From assembly GCA_014281115.1 (NCBI GenBank), contig JACONQ010000006.1, positions 124,001 to 188,000 of the forward strand: a DNA stretch of 64,000 nucleotides, in the 5' to 3' direction. A program made the position numbers and the translations under genes. The stretch is from Laburnicola sp. R22_1. Its lineage: Eukaryota; Ascomycota; Dothideomycetes; Pleosporales; Didymosphaeriaceae. This document shows positions 19,502 to 31,850 of the stretch, one piece after another. Every line of letters begins with the position of its first letter. Position 1 is the stretch's first letter. The notes under the pieces are model-generated. The model was not told where the DNA came from. It was given only the letters and a program-made list of their open reading frames with translations, and did not search any database.

Positions 19502-21602
19502 CAGTAGGGTGACACAAAAAAGCGCCTAGTAAAAAGATATCTTTTTAAAAGTTATATAACTAGGTGAGTTTTAATAATATGTAAGTAAAAGGTATACCGT
19601 TTTAAGGAGAAGGTTTAGGAAATTTAGTATAAAAGGTTAGTAAGAGCTTAGTAATCAGCGCTAACTAGAGGTATCTTAGTAAAGTTAAAAGAATGTTTTC
19701 TTAAAACTTTGACCCTATACAACCTTTTTTTCTAGGTAGATAAAATTCTATAACTTATATATATTATGGTTTAGTTTATAAGGACTTTATAACTTAATTT
19801 TTATTATAGGTTTATTCATAAAAATAATAGTTATAAGGAAAAAGATAGAAATTAATTAAAATTAAACAATTAGATAGAACTAGTAAATAATATATAACTA
19901 GTACTTAGTATACCATCCTTTAGCCTCTATAACGTCATTATAACGCTTAGGCAAAGATAGTATACAATGATCTATAGCCTCCTGTGGAATTAAATCCCAC
20001 TCCTCAGCTCTTTTAAAGGCTTCTACACTAGATTTACTAGTGCCAAAGCCTAAAGAAGCCCTATTTCTTTTTCCTAGCCTATCTTTTAATAGACTCCAAA
20101 CGTTTTCTATAGGATTTAAGTCTGGTGAATAGGGTGGATGCCCAAAAACAAAGACTTTATCCCTAGAAAACCACCTTTTCACCTGTGGAGTTCCGTGGAT
20201 CTTCGAATTATCCTGTTGAAATTTCCAGCCTAGTTATAATTAGTATAAAGAATAAGATTAAAAAAATATAATATATATATTATATATATTAAAAAAAAGA
20301 AAAAATAAGAAAAAGGGGTATTTTACTTACCTCTTTTTAAAAGAGGTTTTAAGACAGGATTTAAACACTCCTGTATATATCTAGTGTTATTAAAGGTCCA
20401 AGTTTTAATAGGGTCCCTTAAAAACACTAGTTTAGAACGTTCTCCTATCCAAATACAGCCCCAGACTGAGATAGAAATATCTCGCGCTTTTAGTGAATTA
20501 GTACTAGCTCAAAAAAAAGATATAAAAAAAGTAAAATAGCCTAATTATAGAGAAAAACGGAGTATAATTCTAGAATTTAAAAGAAATTAATAACTTACTA
20601 GTTGTTCGGTTTTTGCGCTGTTCAGGCCCAATTTTCGATTTTCTCCTTTTTCTTATATATTCTTGCCTATTACCATGCCCCCTTTGGATAGTAGACTCGT
20701 TAGAAAATATAACTTTAGCAAAGTTAATATTTTCTAGCTCCTTAACTATCTCTTTAGCCCAGAATCCTCTTCTTTTAGCTCTTTCTTTAGTTAAATAGGC
20801 CTTTTTCTTAGAGACGTTAAAGGCCTTTTCGATTTCTTTTAAAACTCTCTATAACGTCCTCTTAGTAAAGCCAAAACTATTCTCTTCTAATAGCCTCTTA
20901 TTTGTCTTCTTAGGACTTTTAGTTAAATCCCTATTAATAACTCCTTTCTCCCTAGAAGTAACCTTAGTTACTCTCCCTTGTTTTACTCCTTTTAATAAGT
21001 TATCTCTCTTATTTTTCTTATTAATACGTCTAATAGCAGTCTTAATAGATTGTAGAGACTTATTAAGGGTAGTAGCAATAGTAGAATTAGAAGTATTTGC
21101 TTTTTTAAGTAAAGAAACTTGACTTTCGAGTTTTGACAATTTTGGCTCCATTCGAGGAAATACAAAAGAGAAAATTTACTAGACAAAAGATATTATATTA
21201 TACTATAATCCTAGTAATAAATCACGTGATTTAATTAACTTTTAAAATCACGTAATTCTTTAACCTTAAATAATTTCTTAATTAAGTTATATAAGTACTC
21301 CGATATTTTGCTTACGTAATCTACACTAGGCCTAGAATAGCTAGTAAAAGCATTAGCCTAGTAGCATACTAAATAAAAAAGTCATAACGTCTTAAAAATT
21401 GACTTCTTAGAAATACTAAGTTTAGAGATAGATATCTTAAGGACCCTGCTTAGTAAGCACGTAACTAGTACCTATTCTTAATCTCCTATATTTCCTCTTT
21501 AAAACCGTATACTTTTTATTTACATAGTATTAAAGCACACTTAGTTGTATAACTTTTAAAAAGGTATCTTTTTCTAGGCGCTTTTTTTGTGTCACCCTAC
21601 TG
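19502..21602 (-). mobile_element. Tc1/mariner transposon, 2.1 kb
   Basis: TIRs of about 65 bp start CAGTAGGGTGACACAAAAAA on the left (19502) and are mirrored on the right (ending 21602), flanked by TA at 19500-19501 and 21603-21604. It lies inside the copia relic. Base composition is less extreme and open frames of about 100 codons survive, so it is younger than, or less exposed to RIP than, its surroundings. Confidence 0.9.
19898..21151 (-). pseudogene. Tc1/mariner transposase with one stop and an altered catalytic Asp
   Basis: Read from ATG 21151 on the minus strand: a helix-turn-helix region (MEPKLSKLESQVSLLKKAN, SIKTAIRRINKK), then TKRTL, a TAG stop at 20849-20851 where Gln is likely, KEIEKAFNVSKKKAYLTKER, and VIFSNESTIQRG. 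Two probable introns follow (about 20487-20598 with GTAAGT donor, about 20230-20330 with GTAAGT donor). Then comes SVWGCIWIGER, FQQDNSKIHGTP and HPPYSPDLNPIENVWSLLK. The second Asp (QQDN) and the Glu (NPIEN) of the DDE triad are present; the first is Asn (FSNES for FSDES). Only a handful of changes separate it from an intact gene, all of RIP type. Confidence 0.85.
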
Positions 21603-23174
21603 TATATAGGTTATACTATAACTCTAGAGTAAGAAAAGAACGTGTATAATTAAGTAATAGATTATTTGCTAAAGTATAGCAAACTGTAATATTAGAAAAT
21701 TATTTAATAGAAGGAATAGGCTAATTAGAATCTCTAAACTATTAAGTATTATAAGGTTAACCTTATAGTATAATATATATAGATAGGTGTCTCCTAAGCT
21801 TAGTTATATATATATAAGCTATATTTAATTCTTATTAAATTGCGTGCTCTACTTCTATTAGTTATAAGACGTCGTTTTTAAAGTTCTAGTAGTTAACGTA
21901 TAGGATGTAATTATCTAATAGTTAACCTTAAAGCTTTCTAGGTTGTTGTTATAAAGCTATATAATAGGTAGCTAGGATCGTAGACTTCCTAAGAGTAATA
22001 GAATTCTTCTTTATTAAATTATAGTATACTTATAACTTAATTTCCTCCTACTCTACAATGTTAAGAAAGTGATTATAGGATATAATATAGTCGTTTAATA
22101 TCTTAACCTATTCTAACTTTGTTATAAACTATTGTTCTAATACTTAGTAAGTAGCCTAGAGCTACTTAAGCTCTTAGAGCTTAATCTAATTATCCTCTAG
22201 TTTGTTAGTAATTTGCTATATAGTTATTACTAGTAATAGAATAATATCTTACTAAAATTCTATTTTCTAGTTAACTATATTAACAAACTATATGTGTTCT
22301 TAAACCTTAACTTTATTTAGTCTTAAACTATCCTCTATACTAGTTACGCTATTATAGAGTTTATAATCTAGTATATTACTATTAGTGTTAGTAATATTAG
22401 TAAGGTATATATACTTAGAGAGATTAGTAGATAATAAGCTAGCGCAGTTTTATTAGTTATATATTATAGTTAGGCAATTACCTATGCTAATAAAAGAATT
22501 GTCTTTACTATTAAAGAGTCTATTTTGTTATTATTATTGTTATTATTGTCTATAAAAGTCTTATTATAATTTTTAGGCTAAAGAAGTCTCTTTTTAAAGG
22601 TAACCTTGCGCTTCTTATAGTGTCGCTCTATCTCTAGTAGTTTATTATCTAACTTGTCCTAGTCTATAGGCAAAGTACTCTAGGTAGTGCTTTACTAAGT
22701 TAAGATCTCTAGCTAAAATACAAGGTTGTAGGGTTTCTTATAAAAACTAGTATTATTATTATTATTATAGCTTAGTCTTGCTATTTTATCTACTATATAT
22801 AATAGGTTTGTCTCTTAGTAAGTGTATAATTTAAATTAAAAGTTAAAGTTGTAAGCTGCAAGTATAGTAAGGTGTTATAGTAAGTTATAGTAGGTGCTTT
22901 TATATAAGGCGTTATAACTATAGTCTATACGTAATTTATAAAAGACTAGATAATCCTTAAGATTTTATATAGTAATACTAAACTTCCTAGGCTTTTACTA
23001 AAGCAGATAAGACTTATTAGAATTACTATAAGGTCTTAAAACTTTTAACTGCGTAAAATAAGCGTGCCTAATAACTAGAGTTGCTATTATACTATACTAG
23101 AGTAATTTACTAGAGGCGTAGATCTTACTAACTTAACTTATAACTATGCCTTAGGCTGTAAGTTATCTAGGTTG

Positions 23175-23345
23175 TTATCTTCTACTATTATTATAAAGGT
23201 CTTATCTATCTGCTATTATTGCAAAGGTCCTATATAACTACCTACTATTATTATAAAGATTTTATATATCTTAACTATCTACTATTATTATGGAGGTTCT
23301 GTATATTATAACTATCTACTATTATTATAGAGGTCCTATATGCTA
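23175..23345. repeat. Degenerate tandem repeat of about 57-63 bp
   Basis: About four copies built on CTACTATTATTATRRAGGT...TATAT, in the presumed 5' part of the copia relic. Probably the remains of a repetitive gag coding region; no frame is open. Confidence 0.55.
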
Positions 23346-24706
23346 TAAGTAATAGAGGAGATATTATAGTTAGAGACGTTACTATTATTAAATCTAGGTA
23401 ATAATATTAATATTATCTTATTTTTTATTAGTAAGGTAAATAGAATTATAGTAATTTATAGTAACTTATAATAAGTTTAATAAATAGTTATAACTACAGG
23501 TAGCTTATTTAAGTAAGCTAGGCTTATAGTTATTATAATAACTAGGTTTACTTATTAGTAAGCTATTCTTATAACTGCCTTAGTAGTTATTGCATATAAA
23601 GCTTAGTAAGCTTATAGGTTATTATTATAGAGAGCTATATTACTTATAAGTAAGTTATTTTTCTAGGAACTATTATAGTGCTAGGGGCTAATATATTATA
23701 AGATATAACCTACGTGCCGCTATAAATAAGGTAGTAACTATTCTTTATCTCTTACTATACCTATTATTAATAGGTAACCTATAGGTAAGCATTATTATTG
23801 CTATTAGTTATATTAGTAACACTTTAGGGAGGTATCTATACTTCTATTACGCAAAGTATTTAAGGATATAAAGGAAGCCTACTTACTATATTAGTTAATA
23901 GGCGGTATTATTAATAACGCCCTAAAGATAGGCTGTAAATAGTTAAGCTGTAGCTTAATAATCGCTACTATAGTAAAAGGACATTATAGGGGTTATTACA
24001 ATATATATAAAATAACTAGTAGTTAGAATCTAAATATAAAATAGTAGCAATACCTATATAAGGTGGGTATATAGGGAGGCTATATACGTAGTCTCGCTTA
24101 GGACCTTGCTTACTAATTACGCTAATTCTAAAAGAGTAATATAATATAAGTAAGGGGTTCGTACCTTAGATTAGTAACACTTTACTAGAAAAATTCCTCT
24201 ATACACTACTGTTATATAAGTATACTATAGATAACTAGAGCTAGAGTAGGCTATATTTACTATTAAGCCTACTTATAAAGCGCTATTTACTAATCTCTAT
24301 ACATTAATCTAAATTATAATTAATTGCTAATCTAATTAGCACTTAAGTTGCGCGCGTGCGCTCTAGCAATATATAAGAAATATTTACTCCTCTTCTAATA
24401 GACGTCTACTACTAGTATAATAATTGCTAATAGGCTTACAAAGTATCTATTAAAGCATAAGTTTTTAAAGTTTAAGCAGCAGCTTAAATTAGTCAATAAG
24501 CATATTAAGATTATAGAAAAAGATATTATAAAAAGTATAGAATTATAAAAAGTAAAAGAGTAAAGATTAGGTATTATTTATAGAAAGGACACCCCCTCCT
24601 TTAAGAAAAAGAAACCTAGATAACTAAAAGATTAATAAGCTTAGTAAGTAGCTGCTTAAAGCGCTAGTAACGCGCTAAAATAGCTATAGTAATAAGCTTA
24701 TTATCT

Positions 24707-24707
<1 letters not shown>

Positions 24708-24762
<55 letters not shown>
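24708..24762. repeat. (CTA)n microsatellite, left part
   Basis: About 18 CTA triplets directly abutting the left LTR of the gypsy element at 24763. The array resumes at 36826 on the other side of that element. Confidence 0.9.
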
Positions 24763-24907
24763 TGGGAGAATCTAGCCCTAATTAGGACTTAGTAGAAAGA
24801 TAGATTCTATTATGTGTACTTAAAAAAAGAAATCGCCTATTAAATTCTTAAGAGCTAATTAGGCACTAGCTTACTACGTAACCTATATAGTAGAGTTTAT
24901 TCTACTA
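24763..24907. repeat. Left LTR of the 12-kb gypsy element
   Basis: 145 bp, starting TGGGAGAATC right after the CTA array. It differs from the right copy (36681) mainly by transitions, including TG to TA at the first two bases. Confidence 0.8.
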
Positions 24908-25274
24908 TATACCTTTCTACCTATAAAAGCTTAGTCCTATTAAGCTTTATACTAAATACCCTTCTAAAAACACTCTAAATATTCTATAGCGCCTCCTACT
25001 AGTAAGTAGAGGTTAGGCCCACCTCTAATAGTAAGCTTTACTAATTACCTAGCTTTATATAACCTTAAATAATAGCCTATAAACGCCTACTTATTTTTAT
25101 TACTAACCTGCCTATTTTACTTACTCTCTACACTTTTATAATCTTCCTATAGTTTAGCTTCTTATTATTCTAAACCCTAAACTATTCTTAAGCCTTTACT
25201 TAGCCTACCTTATTATACCTCCCTATCTTTAGATTAACTATGCCCTAGACGCCTATATATCTAGCCGCCTTAGT

Positions 25275-25302
25275 TCTAGTAGTAGTAGTAGTAGTAGTAG
25301 TA
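25275..25302. repeat. (TAG)n microsatellite
   Basis: About nine TAG triplets within the gypsy element; possibly a former Ser-rich coding repeat. Confidence 0.85.
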
Positions 25303-28300
25303 AGCCTTCTTATTAAGGCAATAATAGTGTAGGCTCTAGTAGTTTTAACCTCCTACTAGTGTCTAAAAATCCCTCTATTAGCGTATTTATTACCTTCTTA
25401 TCTTTGCGTAAGACTCTCGCACCCTAATAGTCTCTTAGGCTAACCTCTAGAAAGTAATTCTTCTTTTAGACGCACGCATTAGCTTTGACATTATAGCCTA
25501 AGTTTTTACAGCTCTTAGGCAGAGCGTTAGTAATATAACCTGCCTTATAGTTTATAATCCTAAGTAAATAGTTAAGATAATTTTACAGTTTAGTTAGATT
25601 ATAACTCTAATAAACTTATAATTAACGCCTTACTTTTATATTATCTCTACTATAGTTAGAAAGTGCAATAATACAATACTAAGAATAAGCAAGTTGTATT
25701 CTACTAGGCCTAATAGTCTAAATTATTAAATAATAAAGGTCCTTATTCTATATACCTACTAAGCCTATTTGCCACTGCTACCTAAAGACGTATTAACTTT
25801 ACCTATTCCCCTATTATAGGCAATAACACTCTATTCTATAATAGGTGCCTACTAGCGTAGTATTAGTATTTCTAGTTTGCTAATAATAATATAAAACTGC
25901 TATTTAGTAGCGTATATATAGCCTACTTTATCTATAATAAAAGCGCCCTATACTCTTTTATTTTAGGTATACTATACTATTTCTCTCTTTATAGACATAC
26001 ACTCTAAATACCTCTTAAGTTAACTATTAAATAGGCCTTTATTCTTTACTTTCTAATTTTTCTTCTATGTATTAAGTACGCATTATAAATCTTAATGCTT
26101 AAACCTAAGTAATACTTAGTTTCTTAAAAGTAATATCTATATTTAAGAGCCTTATAATTAGTAATAACCTTAAATTTCTACCTTAGTTAACCCCTAACTC
26201 TCTAATCCTATATCTTTTAACTTCGCCCTTAGATACTATTTATCTAGCTTCTTCCTAATCTTTTTCTTATATAAGCTTTACCACTACGTGTACCTATGCT
26301 TCTAACTAGTCTAAAGTACTTACTTACTAGGCTACTCTAGAGATAGGCCTATTAGCTTCTTAGATAGTTCTAGTAGTACTTCTAGCCCTTACCTATTATA
26401 CAATTGCAATTTATATATTCTAAAAAAAGGAAGAGCTCTAAGAAGATATTAGGCACGCTTTAACTATTAGCCTAATAGTTCTTCTTCCTATAATACTAAT
26501 ATAGAGAACAAAGCCTAGACTTAAGTTTTCTAAAAGTTATAGCGCTTCCTAAAGTTGCAGAATCCTTAAGTTTAGGCTAGAGTTACTTAGGCTTATAGGT
26601 TCTATAATAAGTATAAGAAGAAAAAAGAGTAAAAGAAGAGTAGTAGTTTTAGCCTATAGCTTACTAGTAATAGCTACAAAAGTCTCTTTTTACCTAAGAG
26701 CTACTTAGGCTTTAGATAGCTTATTAGTACTTAAATATATCCCTTATTTTTACTATACTCTACTCCTTTTCTTATAATACTATATCTTTCTATTTACACC
26801 TATAAGCTATTTGCTCTTTAATTACTATCTATAAGTACCTAATTTACTTTTAAAGTTTCTTGCTAATAGTAACATAGTTATACTTTTCTTAAAGAGTACT
26901 GCTACTTATTACTAGTCTAGAAGTAGCATTTACGTATACGCCTTACCTACTATGACCTAATAGAGCCTTATAGCTACTTAGAGTATATAACCTACCCTTT
27001 ATATCCCTTTACTTCTCTTTTTATTTTATTATTCTAATTCTTCTACCTAATAGTCTTAAGCTTCTTCTTAATTATAGCTGTTATTAACTTCTTCTTTAGT
27101 AGCTACACCTCTAGTACTAGTAATAACAATAATAGTAATAGTAAGAAAAGTAGTTTAGGCTTATAATAGCCCTTGCTACCGCTAATTAATAACACCCTAT
27201 AACTACTCCTATTCTATTATATGTATACCTATCCTAATTATCTCTTAGCTTACTAACTTATACCATAGTTATTACCTTCTTAAATTAGCTATATAACTTT
27301 AGCACTATTTATAAAATTATAAGACTCTTAGGCAATATTTACGCTAAGTATTTATTATTAGGCTACCTTACATAGTTCGCTTAAGGTATAAGTAGCTTTA
27401 AAATTAACTCTAATCCTACTAATAATATTCCTATTATCTACACTATTCTATTCTATTAGCTATACGAAGCTACTCTTATCAAAGATATAAGCACTAATAA
27501 ATAAAGGCGCAATTACTTTAAATAGCGCTTAGTGTCTAATTATACTTCTTATATATTTTATCTTCTTACCCTTTTTTTTACTATAGGCTAAGGCCGCATT
27601 AACTATAATTCTAGTATAGCTAAAGGTAATTATAATTAAGCCTGCGGGGCTTATATCTAGAGTTAGTATTTCTACTTTTAGTATATTAATAGTAGTTAGC
27701 ACCTTCTTCTTAAGGACTACTACATTCTATACTAAACAATTTCCTAATATTAGTAGTACTCCTTTAACTGCTATAGTAAGTCTAATTTGCTCTTAACTAG
27801 TTCCCTATTACTAATCTACCTATCTAGCTTTATTCTCTCTAGTATCTGCTATAAATACTTAAGCTAATATTTTCTAGTAGAGTTATTAGTAAGTGTGTAA
27901 GCTATAGATAAAGCAACTAGAAGTAAATACTTATATTTGTAATAAAATTAGTAAGCTGCTTAGTTTTAGTAATACTACTATAATGCTTTCTATTAGACGC
28001 CCTAGTAGATCTTATCTAATTATTAAGAGTTTCTTAACGACGTCTAATTCTCTATTAGGCACTAATTCTAATATTGCTAAGTCTTTACTATGCACACCCC
28101 TCTTTAGATATTATTACACCTAGCCTATTATTCTTTCTAGTAGTAATAGTAGTAGTCTTTTCTTATTCTAAAGTTTTCCCTACATACTACTCTTTTTCTA
28201 TTCTTCTTAACCTATTATCTTCTCTAGCAATAATAGTAATAGCTCTTACCTATTTTAGGGCTAAACTACTTCTACTTCTAGTTATCTACTCTCTAGTCCC

Positions 28301-29599
28301 TATTTCTCTCTAAGTTAGGTCTTACGTAATATAGTACTATAGATTAGCTCTTTTTTCTCTAACTTATTTTTCTTTTAGACTACTAATAATTCTTTTAAAG
28401 TTCTATTTTACTTATCTTTCCCTATATATCTAGGTTTCTAATAGTCTATTAATTCTGCCTATATTTCTTTATCCTTACTTAGCTATAGCAGTATAATTTT
28501 CTCTCCTTCTTTTTTAGGTCTATCCTTTATTTCTTTTAACTTCTCTGCCTAAGCTGCACGCCTAAGTTTAGGCCTTAGTAGAACTTAAGCTATAGAGTAA
28601 GATAGCCCTATACCTTGCTCCTATTAGAGTTGTAATCTAAACCCTAATTATAGCTTAGGCTATAGTAGTTATAAGGGTTTAGATTCTTATAAAGATTAGT
28701 ATAGTAGTTCTTAGCTTTTAATTTTTTAGCTATCTAATTATTAGTTAGGCTCTATTATTAGGATCTATAGCTTACAATCCTATTCTAGTAATTATATATA
28801 TATATATTAGACTTTTATTTAACTTCGTACTAATACTATTATTTTATCTTCTTCTCTAACTTTTCTTCTTTAACTACTTCCTCCCCCTCTTAAGAAATAA
28901 GTTATGTCTTAGCTTATAATACGCTAATATTCTGGCTAGCTTACTCCTTCTAATAGGCAAAGTCTAAGGGATTAAAGTTTAGTAGTAGCAGTAGAATCTC
29001 TACTTACTTTATTCTTATAAGGATATTCTATATATATTTTACTAGCCTCTATAATCTGCGCGCAAATATAAGATATTTAGACTTAGGCCTTTGCGTAACT
29101 TTATTAAGATTTGTAAAATTAATTTCCTCTAAGGGATTAGTAATTTCTTCTAAGAGATTATTAGTGACTAATATTAGGTTCTAGCATTATGTTAAGGTCT
29201 ATTATTATATATAGATAGAATTAAACAATGTAATTATCTGGCGTTTTATTATAAAAAGGTGTTTTATTAAGCTTCTTAAGTATATACTATCCTTTACTAT
29301 ATAGTGGCATAGCCCTAATTCTAAAGAGGCCTTAGTACCTTCTAGTAAGCTTAACTTTGCAACTTATATTACTAGCCTAAAAAGTATTATACACTAATAC
29401 TAGATTGCCTTATTATAGTAGCTTTATTCTAAGAGTACGCTAGTTATTAAACTATTCCTTTTCTTATTTGCGCAGTTAGATAGTTTAGTTAATAGCTTCT
29501 TAGAGGCAATAATTACGCTTTTTAAACTACTCTACTCTAATAGCTAAAAGTTCTTTAGTAGTATAAACCTATTCCTATAGAAGTGTTTACTATATTAGA

Positions 29600-31850
29600 A
29601 TATAAAGTTTAATAAAAAGAATATATTGTCTTTTATAAATTAGAAAGACTAGTGTTTCGTCTATAAATCGCTTTACTATAATCTAATTAGCCTATAAAGC
29701 TTTAGATAGGTTTTAGACTTAGTTGCCTTTTATTTTCTATAGTGCGCTAATAAGCTTTTAGTGGCCTCTTTTTACTAGACCTTGCCCTTATAGGTAATAA
29801 GCACTAGATACTACTTATTAGATACTAAACTATTTAGCTAAGTCCTCTACTAAGCCTCTATTCTCTAGTCCTCTATCTACTAATAGGCAAAAAGGAATAC
29901 TCTATCTACTAAAGATAGATTCTTCTAAGAACTAGGCAACTATAGCTAAGTTAGCATTAGTAAGTGCTTTTACTTTAGGCTATCTAGAAGTATAGTCCTT
30001 AGTAATAACTATAAATTTCTTTTCTTTTTTGCTTCCAGGTATATACACTATATCTACTATAGCCTATTCTTAGATTATATCTATTCTCTATATAGGGTGT
30101 AGCTCCTCTACTACTCTTTTAGTAAAATACGCCTAATATTTAGCGCAAATCTTAATATATTCCTTAACACTTTAATATAGATTTAGCTAGTAGTAATATA
30201 CTATAATCTTTCTTTAGGTGTCGTCTTATTCTTAATAGCCTAATTTCTTATAAAGTTATTATAAAATATCTGCTTATTAGACTAGATTGTCTACAACTCT
30301 ACGCAGCGGCCTATTTTCTATAGTTTAATACTATAGTATATCTCTTACAACTCTATACTTTTAAGCTTATAGCCTAATATATCTTTAGTTTTTCTTAGAT
30401 AGGTCTTTAGGTATAGTTAGGGTTGTAAGCTAGGTTATAATATTGCAAAAGTATTTAGTAGATATGTTAAAGGAAATTTTAGGCAGGTTATTTATAGTAG
30501 ACTCTATATATTCTATTTTTACTTTAGCCTTCTTACCTATAGTAGAGAATGCAATACTAATATGCCCTATATACTTCTTAATAAAGTTCTTAACATTTTC
30601 TTCTAGCTATTTAGAAAAAACCTAACCCTTTTACTATCTGCGTCTTAAGAGCACATTAGCAACTATATTCTTACACTTTAAGATATAGTAGATATTAAAC
30701 TTCTAAAGCGTTAAAAGTGCTAACTAGTAAGTTATTAAAGCTCCTAGTAAGTTAGTTACGCTGCAATTTAGCTAGGCAATTATGATATAGAAGTTGGTTT
30801 CTATAATAAAGTATACTCTATAAATCTAGAGTTAAAACTTTTTAAGCGTAAGAAAAAGGGCTTTGCACTTATACTTCTCTAAATCCTAATTATATTTACT
30901 TTAAGACTAAATACCTAATTTAAATTACACTAAATAAAGAAGACTATCTAGTCTATATTACTATATTACGGCTCCCTATCTAATTTTGCTACTATCTACT
31001 AAGATTACTACTTTCTATAATAGCTCTAAGTAGTTAATAGATACTAATACTAGGGCAAAAGTAATACTCTCCTTTAATTACTATATTACTGTATTTTTTA
31101 TATTTCTCTAGTAAAACTCTACGCCCTTGCGTAGTAGTGCAAATAGTAGTGCGGCAATCTTTATAAAGTTTTTAATTTAGATTTAATAGTACATATAAAC
31201 TCTAAAAAAGATTTAAATATCTTTAGTATAGTTATAAGGCAGCTATTTAATAATCTTAGCCACTTTCTTTTAAGATAAGTAGTAACTATTCTTATTAACT
31301 ATATAGCCAACTATGTCTATAGTAGTATAGTCCTAGTTAGACTTCTTACTTAACATAGTAACGCCTGCTAGTTTTATATCCGCTAGAACCTAATTAAGAT
31401 TTATAAGATATTTTATAATATATTTGCAAATTTCTTTCTTAAGTATCTTTCTATGATAGTTAGTCTTTAGGCCCTTTACTATAATATTATCTATATAAGG
31501 CATATAATAAGAGAAAATCTAGTTATAAAAAATCTTTACAATAATCTGCATAAACTTAGCTATAGAATTAGTTATTCCTATAGGTAATATGCACTACTAA
31601 ACAAGTCTTAGAGGCGTATAGAATATAGTTATAGCGTAGAAAAGTTTATAAAGAGTTACTTAGTTATATTTAGAAAAGAAGTTAATAAGGGATATTATAA
31701 AATAACTAGTAAACTTTTCTAAGAACTTATTAGAATTTAGAGGAAGATTGCTATCTTAAACTATAACACTATTAATATATTAGGTATTATTAATTAGTTA
31801 GTATCCTTTGTCCTTCTTCTAAACTAAAAACTATAGATTATAATATAAAC
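29600..31850 (-). pseudogene. Ty3/gypsy reverse transcriptase to integrase, RIP-degraded
   Basis: Minus-strand translation around 31000-31800 shows SIAKFMQIIVKIFYN, the catalytic box YMPYIDNIIVKGPKTNY (family form YVDD), LINLNQVLADIKLAGVTML, DYTTIDIVGYIVNKN, KKVAKIIK and IAALLFALLRKGVEFYW. At about 29950-30150 the integrase segment VEELHPI, IVDIVYIPGSKKEKKFIVIT and KVKALTNANLAIVA follows. Many stops. Order RT then integrase (right to left on this strand) is that of Ty3/gypsy. Confidence 0.8.

Larger units (their letters stand above)
17460..24300 (-). mobile_element. Ty1/copia retrotransposon relic, interrupted by a Tc1/mariner element
   Basis: Minus-strand translation of about 17460-18420 gives a copia reverse transcriptase/RNase H end: FYIKNKTILTKD, SIKFNSRRI, FYTINLENKDA, RYIEQRASGAYI, AKLFIFTNSLFANNKNLS, ILTSELYSIVGGFNNAIAI, IDLKSLYNYLI, INKKRLIINIILLCKLY and DNPTNAYTKKALNQALEFL. 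The block to the right (to 19.5 kb and, beyond the inserted Tc1/mariner element, 21.6 to about 24.3 kb) is assigned to the same element by position only; its integrase and gag are too decayed to read. Terminal repeats were not securely found, so the limits are approximate. Confidence 0.55.

Noticed and set aside
24708..24762. CRISPR-like or centromeric array
   Set aside because: It is a simple CTA triplet run; fungi lack CRISPR, and no higher-order repeat is seen.
28074..28313. 79-codon hydrophobic frame in the desert
   Set aside because: It lies inside a gypsy element in pyrimidine-biased sequence; the hydrophobicity follows from the base composition.
30443..30625. 60-codon plus-strand frame
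   Set aside because: It lies within the antisense of a degraded gypsy pol region and has no homology signal.
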